In this document: piece after piece, positions 37,460 to 45,472 of the stretch
Layout of the letters: each line of letters opens with the position of its first letter
Numbering within the stretch: position 1 is the first letter of the stretch
Assembly: GCF_001701025.1 (NCBI RefSeq)
Contig: NZ_CP016793.1
Coordinates: 6,820,001 to 6,884,000, forward strand
DNA from: Lentzea guizhouensis
Lineage (GTDB): Bacteria; Actinomycetota; Actinomycetes; Mycobacteriales; Pseudonocardiaceae
Direction of reading: 5' to 3'
Length of the DNA: 64,000 nt
Position numbers and translations under genes: made by a program
Notes under the pieces: generated by a model
Seen by the model: only the letters and a program-made list of their open reading frames with translations
Told to the model about the DNA's origin: nothing
Databases searched by the model: none

Positions 37460-37743
37460 CGCCGGCGGGCGCGTTCGGAGAGGATCGCCCTCAGCTCACT
37501 CTCGCCCAGCCCACCCCACACGCCGAAGGTCTCGTGCACCTCCAACGCGTGTGACCGGCACTTCTCCATGACGGGGCACCGCTGGCAGATCGCCTTCGCC
37601 GCGGCTTCGCGCTGGTCGCGGGCGGCACCGCGTTCATTGGGCGTGTGGAAGAAGTACGCGCTGTCCATGCCGCGGCACAGGCCGGACAGCTGCCAGTCCC
37701 ACGACTCGGCGACTGGTCGGGGCAAACGAGACAATTCGGGCAT
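37456..37743 (-). CDS. WhiB-family iron-sulfur transcription factor
   Basis: ATG 37743 is about 9 bases after AGAGGA. The 95-residue protein has the four Wbl Cys residues (23, 53, 56, 62; the last three as CQRCPVMEKC), the GVWGG turn and a basic C-terminus. Wbl proteins hold a 4Fe-4S cluster and work with a sigma factor. It heads a two-gene operon with litR, so light and redox signals may meet here. Confidence 0.92.
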   Translation of the reverse strand: MPELSRLPRPVAESWDWQLSGLCRGMDSAYFFHTPNERGAARDQREAAAKAICQRCPVMEKCRSHALEVHETFGVWGGLGESELRAILSERARRR

Positions 37744-37786
37744 GGCGCACGTCCTCTGCGGGGGTCGAACCGTGCTGACGCCACCC

Positions 37787-37820
37787 ACCTTAAAATCGAT
37801 TCAAAATCGGTGCAAGTCGA
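37787..37820 (-). promoter_or_regulatory. Candidate whiB-litR promoter with 11-bp direct repeats
   Basis: On the minus strand TTGCAC (37815-37810) and TAAGGT (37792-37787) are separated by 17 bases, a good -35/-10 pair about 45 bases before ATG 37743. In the spacer CGATTTTGAAT and CGATTTTAAGG stand 11 bases apart, with a weaker CGACTTGCAC 10 bases further upstream. CarH-type regulators bind 11-bp direct repeats across -35, so this could be the LitR operator. It is one of the most AT-rich spots in the locus. Confidence 0.6.
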
Positions 37821-37836
37821 CTCGCCCGGAGCGCTC

Positions 37837-38811
37837 CTAGTCGGGGAAGCGCCCGTTCCGCCGCAAGGCGTACCTGCGTTCGGCGTATTCCAGGTCATCG
37901 CGCCACAACCGGGCCGCCGCCCACCGCATGACCGGCCGCAACGCACCCGCCGCCGGCCGCGCGTACGCGAACCCGGGCCGGTCGGAGTGCGCGATGGTGG
38001 CCTCGACGACCGCGGTCCTGCCTTCCCTGATCGGGGTCGCGTGCGTCTCCACGACGCTGCCCTGGCCCTCGCCCTCGACGATGTGCATGACGACCGTGCG
38101 CGGCTCCGGGCAGCTGAACGCCGCCACCACCGGCACGCCGACCTTGCCCGCCAGCCGGAAGGTGACCTCGACCAGGAACTTGTCGTCGGCGTCGGTGGGC
38201 GTCTCCAGCACGTTCAGGTTCGCGAACGAGTACGGGTGGAACCACGCGCCGTGCCACGGATCCAGCCGGTTCGCGACGACGTCCTCGGGATCGCACCGGC
38301 CGATCAGCGTGGCCACCGCGTCGATCGCGTCCGCCGGCGGGCGGTCCGGCAGCACCGGCGCCGGCAACGGGTCCTCGCCTCCGACCCCGTCGAGCCGCAC
38401 CCACACCAGCACGCCGTCGTCGTGGGCCGGGTAGGGCGTCCACGCGCCGAACCGCGTGCCGTCGAGCGCGAGACCGTGCCACCGGCAGATGAGCTTGCCC
38501 TCGGCCACGGCGCCGTCGCACAGCGGTGCGCCGAGGTGCGGGCACGACCCGGACCCGGCCATCAGCACGTCGTGCGGCCCCCGCCACAGGACGATCTCCT
38601 GGCCCGCGATCGTGCGCCCGCAGACCTTGCCGCGCACGACGTCCCTGCTCGCACCCGCGACGAACCAGTTGCCGGACGGACGGGCCGTGGCGCGCTTGAG
38701 CGCCGCCTCGATCAGCGCGGGTTTGGCGTCCTGCCACGTCGGGCGCTGCTCACGCCACGGCGGGCTGGAGTAGATCCGCAGCGGGATGCGGTCGCGCATC
38801 GACTTCCCCAT
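37837..38811 (-). CDS. Rieske non-heme iron oxygenase (DUF5914-like) in the carotenoid locus
   Basis: The 324-residue protein has a Rieske cluster (CPH at 90-92 and CRWH at 109-112) and, further on, NRLDPWHGAWFH (181-192), which gives the D-x2-H-x4-H pattern of the mononuclear iron site. It therefore looks like a complete oxygenase. It lies 16 bases after crtB in the same operon, so ring hydroxylation or ketone formation on the carotenoid is the best guess. ATG 38811 follows GAAGG; GTG 38838 is an alternative. Confidence 0.8.
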   Translation of the reverse strand: MGKSMRDRIPLRIYSSPPWREQRPTWQDAKPALIEAALKRATARPSGNWFVAGASRDVVRGKVCGRTIAGQEIVLWRGPHDVLMAGSGSCPHLGAPLCDGAVAEGKLICRWHGLALDGTRFGAWTPYPAHDDGVLVWVRLDGVGGEDPLPAPVLPDRPPADAIDAVATLIGRCDPEDVVANRLDPWHGAWFHPYSFANLNVLETPTDADDKFLVEVTFRLAGKVGVPVVAAFSCPEPRTVVMHIVEGEGQGSVVETHATPIREGRTAVVEATIAHSDRPGFAYARPAAGALRPVMRWAAARLWRDDLEYAERRYALRRNGRFPD

Positions 38812-38827
38812 CTCAGACCGCCTTCCC

Positions 38828-39754
38828 TCAGGCCGCACGGGCGAACACCGCCCGTGCCAGCGCCGGGAGCGCGACCGCGAGCCGCCTGCCGTTGGACACG
38901 ACGACCCGGCGCGACAGCACGTCGCAGTCGGCGTCCTCCACCAGGTCGAGAATCCGTCCGTAGAGCCGATAGGCGGTCAACACACAAGGCCGCGATCGGG
39001 GCGCAAGCATCGCGATACCCGGCCAAGCCTGCGCATACACCTTCTTCGCGCGTTGCACCTGGTCGCGCAACGCGGCCCGCACCTTCTCGTCCGCGCGACC
39101 GACCTTCCTGGCGTGCAGCAGCCGTTCGCGGTCCACGCCGAACGCCTCCAGCTCGTCCGCAGGCAGGTAGACCCGGTCACGGTCGAGGTCCTCGCCCACG
39201 TCGCGGATGAAGTTCGTGAGCTGGAAGGCCACCCCGAGCGCGGCCGCTGCGGGTTCGGCCTCCTCGCGCGGCACGCTGGTGCCGAGCACCGGCAGCACCT
39301 GCAACCCGATCACCGCCGCGGAACCGTGCACGTAGACCTTTAGATCCGCGAAAGTCGGGTAGTCGGTGACGGTGAGGTCCATCCGCATCGAGGTCATGAA
39401 GTCGTGGAAGTGCTGCACCGGGATGTCGTAGCGGCGCACCGTGTCGAGCAGCGCCGTGAGCACCGGGTCGTCGGTGGTGCCGCTCTCCAGTGCCGCGGTC
39501 AGCCGCGCCTCGATCGCGGTGAGCACGGCGTTCTTCTCGTCGAGTCCACTGTGGAGGTCGTCGACCACGTCGTCCACCCAGCGGGCGAACCCGTACAGCG
39601 CGTGCACTGCCGGGCGTTGTTCGGCGCTGAGCAGCCTCGTCGCCAAGTAGTAGGTGCGGCCGTGCTGGGCGTTGAGCTCCCGGCACCGGCGGTAGGCATC
39701 ACGCAATGCAGGTGTGGCGATGCCGGCGGCGTCGAGCTCCCGGTCTGCGGACAT
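38828..39754 (-). CDS. crtB: Phytoene synthase
   Basis: The 308-residue protein has both Asp-rich motifs of the squalene/phytoene synthase family (DDVVDD near residue 60 and DVGEDLDRDR near 195) and YYLATRLLSAEQRPAVHALYGF. It joins two GGPP molecules to phytoene, the first committed carotenoid step. ATG 39754 is chosen; an upstream GTG (39763) is possible. It is divergent from crtE and starts the crtB-oxygenase operon. Confidence 0.93.
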   Translation of the reverse strand: MSADRELDAAGIATPALRDAYRRCRELNAQHGRTYYLATRLLSAEQRPAVHALYGFARWVDDVVDDLHSGLDEKNAVLTAIEARLTAALESGTTDDPVLTALLDTVRRYDIPVQHFHDFMTSMRMDLTVTDYPTFADLKVYVHGSAAVIGLQVLPVLGTSVPREEAEPAAAALGVAFQLTNFIRDVGEDLDRDRVYLPADELEAFGVDRERLLHARKVGRADEKVRAALRDQVQRAKKVYAQAWPGIAMLAPRSRPCVLTAYRLYGRILDLVEDADCDVLSRRVVVSNGRRLAVALPALARAVFARAA

Positions 39755-39875
39755 GGGGTTCACGCTAAGACCGGCTGTGGCGCCGTGCACAACGGCGCGA
39801 CTCATCATGCGAAGCTGCCCGTGCGCTGATTAGCTCGTTCCACTTCATCAGTACCGACCGCCGAGAGGGGCGACG
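39755..39875. promoter_or_regulatory. Divergent promoter region between crtB and crtE
   Basis: These 121 bases must hold the promoters of both operons. CTGAT (39826) and ATCAG (39847) form a spaced inverted repeat around the most AT-rich part. I find no copy of the CGATTTT repeats seen before whiB, so LitR may not act here directly. GAGAGGGG precedes the crtE start. Confidence 0.4.
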
Positions 39876-40943
39876 ATGTCGCTGCTGACCAGCGTGGACA
39901 CCCGTTTGTCGCGGGTGGACGACTTCTCCGCCCTGTTCGACGCGGCGTTGCACGAGTTCCTCGCGAACCGTCCGGACGTCGCGCCGGAACTGGCGGCGGA
40001 GCTGCGCGAGATGGTGCGCGCCGGTGGCAAGAGGATGCGGCCGCGCTTCGCCTGGGAGGGCTGGCGTGCCGCCGGTGGTGGTGGGGACGAGGACGTGGTG
40101 GTGCGCGCGCTCGTCGCGTTGGAGCTGTTGCAGTGCTGTGCGTTGGTGCACGACGACGTGATGGACCGGTCGACCGTGCGCCGTGGCCGGCCGACCGTGC
40201 ACGAGGTGTTCATGATGCGCCACCGCCGGTCGCGGTGGGCCGGAAGTGCCCGCCAGTACGGCGACTCGGCAGCGGTGCTCGTCGGCGACCTCGCCCTGGC
40301 CTGGGCGGACGACGCGCTGGTGACCGCGGGGCTGTCCGGTGCCGCGCTGCAGCGCGCGTGGGTGCCGTGGCAGGCGATGCGGGTGGAGATGATGGCCGGT
40401 CAGCACCTCGACCTGCTGGGCGTTGCGCGCCGCGAGGAGTCGCTGGAGCAGGCGTTGCGGGTGGCGGCGCTCAAGACCGCCGCCTACACCGTGGAACGGC
40501 CGCTGCACCTCGGCGCCGCGCTCGCGGACGCCGGTCCCGACGTGGTGGCCTGCCTGCGCGAGTTCGGCCGGGACGTCGGGGTGGCGTTTCAGCTGCGCGA
40601 TGACCTGATCGGTGTGTTCGGCGACCCGGCGGTCACCGGCAAACCGGTCGGCGAGGACCTGCGCGAGGGCAAGCGGACGGCGTTGATGGCGCTGGCGTTG
40701 TCCCGCGCCACGAACGGGTCCGCGGCGGTGCTGCGGCGCGCTCTCGCCGGGCCGGTGAACGACGCGCTGGTCGAGCGGGTGTGCGGGCTGCTGGTCGAGA
40801 TCGGCGCGGTGGACGCGGTGGAGGAGCACATCGACGTGCTGGTGACGAGCGGGCTCGCGGCGCTGGACCGCACCGCGCTCGACCCCGAGGCGAAACGCGA
40901 GCTGGTCAAGCTGGCCGGCAAGGCCACCGTGCGGAAGGCGTGA
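39876..40943 (+). CDS. crtE: Geranylgeranyl diphosphate synthase
   Basis: The 355-residue polyprenyl synthase has the first Asp-rich motif DDVMD (about residue 94), the second QLRDDLIGVFGD (about 240), GGKRMRPRF and the EDLREGKRTALM region. It makes GGPP for the phytoene synthase encoded divergently. The stop is three bases before crtI, so they share an operon. Chain length C20 is inferred from the cluster. Confidence 0.92.
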   Translation: MSLLTSVDTRLSRVDDFSALFDAALHEFLANRPDVAPELAAELREMVRAGGKRMRPRFAWEGWRAAGGGGDEDVVVRALVALELLQCCALVHDDVMDRSTVRRGRPTVHEVFMMRHRRSRWAGSARQYGDSAAVLVGDLALAWADDALVTAGLSGAALQRAWVPWQAMRVEMMAGQHLDLLGVARREESLEQALRVAALKTAAYTVERPLHLGAALADAGPDVVACLREFGRDVGVAFQLRDDLIGVFGDPAVTGKPVGEDLREGKRTALMALALSRATNGSAAVLRRALAGPVNDALVERVCGLLVEIGAVDAVEEHIDVLVTSGLAALDRTALDPEAKRELVKLAGKATVRKA

Positions 40944-40946
40944 GGC

Positions 40947-42410
40947 GTGGTTCAGGTGGTGAAGGGCAGCACCGACCGGGTGGTCGTGGTCGGTGCCGGG
41001 CTCTCCGGGTTGTCCGCGGCGCTGCACCTGCGCGGTGCGGGGCACGAGGTGACGGTCCTGGAACGACAGCCGCACCCCGGCGGGCTCGCCGGGCGGCTCG
41101 ACGTGGACGGGCACCGGATCGACACCGGGCCGACCGTGCTGACGATGCCGGAACTGCTCGACGACGCGTTCGCGGCGGTGGGGCAGCGGCGTGAGGACCA
41201 CCTCGAACTGCTGCCGTTGCACCCGGCCTACCGGGCGACGTTCGCCGACGGCTCCGCGCTCGACGTGCACACCGACGGCGAGCGGATGGAGCAGGCGGTC
41301 CGCGACTTCGCGGGCGACCGGGAGGCGCAGGGCTACCGCGACCTGCGGGCGTGGCTGACGAAGCTCTACCAGGTCGAACGCGACCGGTTCATCGGCGCGA
41401 GCTTCGACTCCCCGCTCGACCTGGTCGGGCCGGACCTGCTGAAGCTGACCCGGCTCGGCGGCTTCGGCTCGCTCGGCAAGGCGGTGGGGAAGTTCCTGCA
41501 CGACGAACGGCTGCGGCGCGTGTTCACGTTCCAGGCGCTTTATGCCGGTGTCGCACCGAAGGACGCGTTGGCCGCGTACGGCGTCATCGCCTACATGGAC
41601 ACCATCGCCGGGGTGTACTTCCCGCGCGGTGGCATGCGCGCGGTGCCGCAGGCATTGGCCGATGCCGCCGCACGCGCGGGAGTCGAGTTCCACTACGGCG
41701 TCGAGGTCTCCGAGCTCGAACGCACCGGCCACCGGGTGGCGGCGGTGCGCACGGCGGAAGAGCGGTTCCCCTGTGACGCGGTGGTTCTCGCGACCGGACC
41801 GGCGCAGAGCACGCGGCTGCTGCGCGGTGAGCCGAAGCGGGTCGTGCCGTTGCGCTGGTCGCCGTCGGCCGTGGTGGTGCACCTGAGCGCCCGGCGGGTG
41901 GTGGACGACCTCGCGCACCACACGATCTCGTTCGGCGACCGGTGGGACGACACGTTCGACGAGATCATCAAGCGCGGCCGGCTGATGAGCGACCCGTCGT
42001 TGCTGCTGACGACGCCGTCGCTGACCGACCCGGCGCTCGCACCCGAGGGCAGGCACCTGCAGTACCTGCTCGCGCCGTGCCCCAACCTGGACGCCGCGCC
42101 GATCCGCTGGGACGAGACGGCGCAGCGCTACGCCGAGCAGCTCATCGCCGAGATGACCGCGCGCAAGCTCGTCGAGGACGTCGAGCCGCTCGCCGTGGTG
42201 ACACCGGACGACTGGGCCCGCGACGGCCAGGCCGCGGGCACACCGTTCTCCGCCGCCCACACGTTCGCGCAGACCGGTCCGTTCCGGCCGTCGAACCTGC
42301 CCTTCCGCGACGGCAACGTGGTGCTCGCGGGCAGCGGCACCACGCCGGGTGTCGGGATCCCGCCGGTGCTGATCTCCGGACGGCTCGCGGCTCAGCGGCT
42401 GTCGGGCTGA
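40947..42410 (+). CDS. crtI: Phytoene desaturase
   Basis: The 487-residue protein has the FAD motif VVVVGAGLSGLSAALHLRGAG, GGLAGRLDVDGHRIDTGPTV and the C-terminal CrtI signature GNVVLAGSGTTPGVGIPPVL. It desaturates phytoene in four steps to lycopene. GTG 40947 follows GAAGG at the end of crtE. The last 20 codons are the source of the degenerate repeats that follow (42351-42653). Confidence 0.94.
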   Translation: MVQVVKGSTDRVVVVGAGLSGLSAALHLRGAGHEVTVLERQPHPGGLAGRLDVDGHRIDTGPTVLTMPELLDDAFAAVGQRREDHLELLPLHPAYRATFADGSALDVHTDGERMEQAVRDFAGDREAQGYRDLRAWLTKLYQVERDRFIGASFDSPLDLVGPDLLKLTRLGGFGSLGKAVGKFLHDERLRRVFTFQALYAGVAPKDALAAYGVIAYMDTIAGVYFPRGGMRAVPQALADAAARAGVEFHYGVEVSELERTGHRVAAVRTAEERFPCDAVVLATGPAQSTRLLRGEPKRVVPLRWSPSAVVVHLSARRVVDDLAHHTISFGDRWDDTFDEIIKRGRLMSDPSLLLTTPSLTDPALAPEGRHLQYLLAPCPNLDAAPIRWDETAQRYAEQLIAEMTARKLVEDVEPLAVVTPDDWARDGQAAGTPFSAAHTFAQTGPFRPSNLPFRDGNVVLAGSGTTPGVGIPPVLISGRLAAQRLSG

Positions 42411-42653
42411 GCGGCGTGCACCGGGTATCCCGACTGCACCGGGTATCCCGACTGCGCCGGGTGCTGCACTCGGGTCGGTTGTCGGCTCGGCGGCTGTTGG
42501 CCTGAGCGGCGTCCACCGGGCATTCCGACTGCGCCGGGTGGTGCACTCGGGCTGGTTGGCGGCTCGGCGGCTGTCGGGGTGAGCGGCGTGCCGGGCATCG
42601 CGATTCCGCCGGTGCTGCGCTTTGGCCACCTTGCTCAGCGGCTGTCGGCGTAG
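42351..42653. repeat. Degenerate repeats of the crtI 3' end
   Basis: The last 65 bases of crtI (encoding GIPPVLISGRLAAQRLSG and stop) recur downstream as three imperfect copies at about 42444-42514, 42520-42590 and 42593-42653, each with the GGCTCGGCGGCTGT or CTCAGCGGCTGTCGG core. A 20-base unit (CACCGGGTATCCCGACTG) is itself doubled at 42419-42458. The last copy also encodes the C-terminus of the convergent MFS gene. Confidence 0.75.
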
Positions 42654-43855
42654 CGGAAGCCGGGACTCCAGTAGAACGCCGGGGTGGCCGCGGCCAGCGC
42701 GGCGAGCACCAGCATCGCCGGGGTGGTCCCGACCGCCCCGGCGAGCGCGGTGCCGAGCACGGCGCCCAGCGGGACCGTGGCGACGGTGACGGCGTTGACC
42801 AGCGAGCCGACCCGGCCGAGCATCTCCGGCGCGGTCCGGCGTTGCCGCAAGGACAACAGCACCACCGCCCACGCCGTCGCCGCCGCGCCGAACACGAACT
42901 GGTAGACCGTCAGCACCGGGAACGGCAGACCCAGTGAGGCCGCCGGGATCAGGAACAGCGCGCCCGCCGCGACGCTCGCGCACACCGCGCACGCCAGGGC
43001 CGCGCTCAGCCTCCGCGTCACCCACGCCGAGCCCGCCGCACCCAGCACGGCGCCGAGGCTGAACGCGGACATCGTGAAGCCCACCTCGTCCGGGCCGAGC
43101 CGCAGCTGCTGGTAGGCGTAGACGAAGAACAGCGCGCCGATGCCGCTGCCGGCGAGGTTCATGGTCGCGGTGCCGAGCACGGCCCGGCGCAGCACCAGGT
43201 CCCCGTTCAGGTACCGGACGCCCTCGCGCAGCTGGTCCACCACGGACGGCCGCTCGGTCGCGTGCGAGCGCCGGGACAGCAGGGTGGCCGACGACGCCCC
43301 GACGATCACCACGGCCGAGGCGAAGAAGGTGCCGGCGGTGACGAGCAGGGCGAGCTCGGCGGCGGACACCGCGATGATGAGACCGCCCAGGCCCGGCCCG
43401 GCGATGCGGACCACGTTGAGCAGGCTCGACCGGGTCGCGTTCGCGCGTTCGAGGTGGTCGGGCGCCACCAGACCGGGGATCGCGGCCTCGGCGGCGGTGT
43501 CGAACACCGCGCCCGCGACACCCAGGACCGCGGCGAGCACGTAGAGCACCCAGATCTCCCGCACCCCGGAGGCGATGATCAGCGCCACCACCGCGGGTGC
43601 CGCGGTGCGCACGAGGTCCATGGCCACCAGGACGTCGCGCGGCTTGAGCCGGTCGATCAGCACCCCCGCGAACGGCCCGAGCACCGCCGCCGGCAGGAAC
43701 TCGGCGACCAGCAGCAGCGTGGCCGGCCCGATGCCGGACCCGAACGCGAGGATGGCGACGGCGGGGATCAGCACGACGGTGATCTGCGTGCCCGTCGTGC
43801 TGATCGCCTGCGCGACCAGCAACAACCACCAGTCGCGGTCGACTCTGCCCTTCAC
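42635..43855 (-). CDS. MFS transporter (drug/macrolide exporter type)
   Basis: The 406-residue protein has about twelve membrane segments with the loop GVLIDRLKPRDVLVAMDLVR after the second helix and the pattern VAPDHLERANATRSSLLNVVRIAGP in the middle, typical of MefA-like exporters. GTG 43855 is taken as start because a well-formed first helix follows at once; earlier starts add an Arg-rich tail. It converges on crtI, and its last residues fall inside the repeat zone. Confidence 0.88.
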   Translation of the reverse strand: MKGRVDRDWWLLLVAQAISTTGTQITVVLIPAVAILAFGSGIGPATLLLVAEFLPAAVLGPFAGVLIDRLKPRDVLVAMDLVRTAAPAVVALIIASGVREIWVLYVLAAVLGVAGAVFDTAAEAAIPGLVAPDHLERANATRSSLLNVVRIAGPGLGGLIIAVSAAELALLVTAGTFFASAVVIVGASSATLLSRRSHATERPSVVDQLREGVRYLNGDLVLRRAVLGTATMNLAGSGIGALFFVYAYQQLRLGPDEVGFTMSAFSLGAVLGAAGSAWVTRRLSAALACAVCASVAAGALFLIPAASLGLPFPVLTVYQFVFGAAATAWAVVLLSLRQRRTAPEMLGRVGSLVNAVTVATVPLGAVLGTALAGAVGTTPAMLVLAALAAATPAFYWSPGFRYADSR

Positions 43856-44023
43856 GCGGATCAAAGCCTGTCCCCGCTCTCGCGCAACGCGCGTACGGCG
43901 TGTGTGAACGCCGCCCCGCTCAAGACCGCGGTCGCGCTGAGTGCTTTCCACGTCATGATCGGCTGACGTGTGGGAGCGGTGCGGCGTTGCTCCGCACGGG
44001 CCGAACCAGCCTGGAGGATGAGC

Positions 44024-44773
44024 TCAGGCGGGTTCCCAGGCGATGAGCCGCTCGAAGATCCGCGCGTCGCCCTCGACCTCCACCGCGTCGAGCGGGTGGC
44101 GGCCGTAGCAGAACAGGACCAGCTCACTCGCCGTCCCCGTGGCCGACACGTCGGCCGGCCCCTCGGCGGGGACCACGCGGGCACCCTCCGCGGAGAGCCG
44201 CAACCGCCACGACCGGCCCTCGGTGGCGTGGTAGTCGACCACAGCGGGCTCGTGCGGCCACGCGCTCGTCGTCGACACGCACGTGAGCTGGAACTCCTCG
44301 ACACCGTCGAGCGCCACGTCGACGGGCAACGGCTGCGGGTCGCCGACGGTGAGCTGCGCGTCGTAGGTGTGCACGGCCATCTGCTGCAGCTGGTGCCGCG
44401 CAACGGCTCCGCAGGTCGCCGGTGACTGCGAGCCGGTCCACCACGTCCAGCACCCGCGATCGGGTCCCGCCTCCCGCAGTGCGTCGACCAGCAGCCGGGT
44501 CGACTCGGCGAGCCACTCGTCCAGCTCGGCGCGGTCCCGGGGAGCCGTGCCCTCCGCCGGTGACCTCCCCGTGGCGCCGGGGCCCGCGGCGACGGTGGCG
44601 GCCCAGGCCCGCCGGCCCTCGCCGATGTGCTGCGCCAGGTCGTGCAGTGTCCACTCAGGACAGGACGGCACCCGCGCGTCGAGGTCGGGTGCGGTGGCGA
44701 GCACGGAACGGAAGACCGCGGAGCGTTCGTCGATCAGCCGCAGCAGGTCGGGGAACGCCGGAGGATTCTGCAC
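44024..44773 (-). CDS. Mycothiol-dependent maleylpyruvate isomerase family protein
   Basis: The 249-residue protein has the DinB-like N-terminal domain (SCPEWTLHDLAQHIGEGRRAW, with the metal-type His) and the C-terminal MDMPI domain. Family members use mycothiol, the thiol of actinobacteria, in isomerase or transferase reactions. Here the substrate is unknown. It lies 43 bases beyond the response regulator end on the same strand and probably has its own promoter. Confidence 0.88.
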   Translation of the reverse strand: MQNPPAFPDLLRLIDERSAVFRSVLATAPDLDARVPSCPEWTLHDLAQHIGEGRRAWAATVAAGPGATGRSPAEGTAPRDRAELDEWLAESTRLLVDALREAGPDRGCWTWWTGSQSPATCGAVARHQLQQMAVHTYDAQLTVGDPQPLPVDVALDGVEEFQLTCVSTTSAWPHEPAVVDYHATEGRSWRLRLSAEGARVVPAEGPADVSATGTASELVLFCYGRHPLDAVEVEGDARIFERLIAWEPA

Positions 44774-44815
44774 GGCGGTTGTCTACCACCAGGACCGCCG
44801 GTGGCACAGCGTATT

Positions 44816-45472
44816 TCACGGCCGCTGCACCAAGCCGTTGATGTGCGCGTACGCCACCGCGTGCACCCGGTCCCGCAACCCCAGCTTGGCCAGCACCCGC
44901 GACACGTGCGTCTTCACCGTCTCGTCGCCGACGTGCAGGCGGGCCGCTATCTCCGCGTTGCTGTGCGCCGCCGCGACCAGGTGCAGCACCTCGCGTTCCC
45001 GCGCGGTCAGCAGCGCGAGCTCCGGCGGAGTCGGGGGAGGGGCGAGGCTGACGGCGAACCGGGCGATCAGGCGTTGTGTGACCGACGGGTCGATCAACGC
45101 GTCACCGCGCGCCGCCACCCGCACGGCCGAGATGAGCTCCTCCGGCGGCAGCGACTTCAGCAGGAAGCCGCTCGCACCCGCGTTCAGCGCGCGGTAGACG
45201 TACTCGTCGGAGTCGTAGGTCGTGAGCAGCAGGACCTTGGTGCGGTTGCCCGGATCGGACAGGATCTGCTCGGTCGCGCCGAGGCCGTCCAGCTTCGGCA
45301 TCCGGATGTCGAGCACGGCCACGTCCGGGCGCAACCTCGCCACCTCGGTCACCGCGGCCCTGCCGTCGGCCACCTCGGCCACGCAGCGCAGGTCGGCCTG
45401 CGTCTCGAAGATCGCGCGCATGCCGGAGCGCAGCATCGCGTGGTCGTCGGCGAGCAGCACCGACAGGGTCAT
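44816..45472 (-). CDS. NarL/LuxR-type response regulator
   Basis: The 218-residue protein has a receiver (LLADDHAMLRSGMRAIF, Asp in VAVLDIRMPKLDGL, Lys in GFLLKSL) and a LuxR helix-turn-helix (LTAREREVLHLVAAAHSNAEIA, VGDETVKTHVSRVLAKL). Its start overlaps the kinase stop by ATGA. With the kinase it lies divergent to the metal-site membrane cassette at 46757, so that cassette is a reasonable target. Confidence 0.93.
   Translation of the reverse strand: MTLSVLLADDHAMLRSGMRAIFETQADLRCVAEVADGRAAVTEVARLRPDVAVLDIRMPKLDGLGATEQILSDPGNRTKVLLLTTYDSDEYVYRALNAGASGFLLKSLPPEELISAVRVAARGDALIDPSVTQRLIARFAVSLAPPPTPPELALLTAREREVLHLVAAAHSNAEIAARLHVGDETVKTHVSRVLAKLGLRDRVHAVAYAHINGLVQRP

Noticed and set aside
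42419..42653. Possible small repeat-protein gene after crtI
   Set aside because: Each copy of the crtI tail carries stop codons, and no start or ribosome site precedes them.
39765..43829. A 1354-codon minus-strand open frame
   Set aside because: It runs antisense to crtE and crtI, whose products are clear; its translation is Arg/His/Gly-rich without family features. It is a GC-driven shadow.
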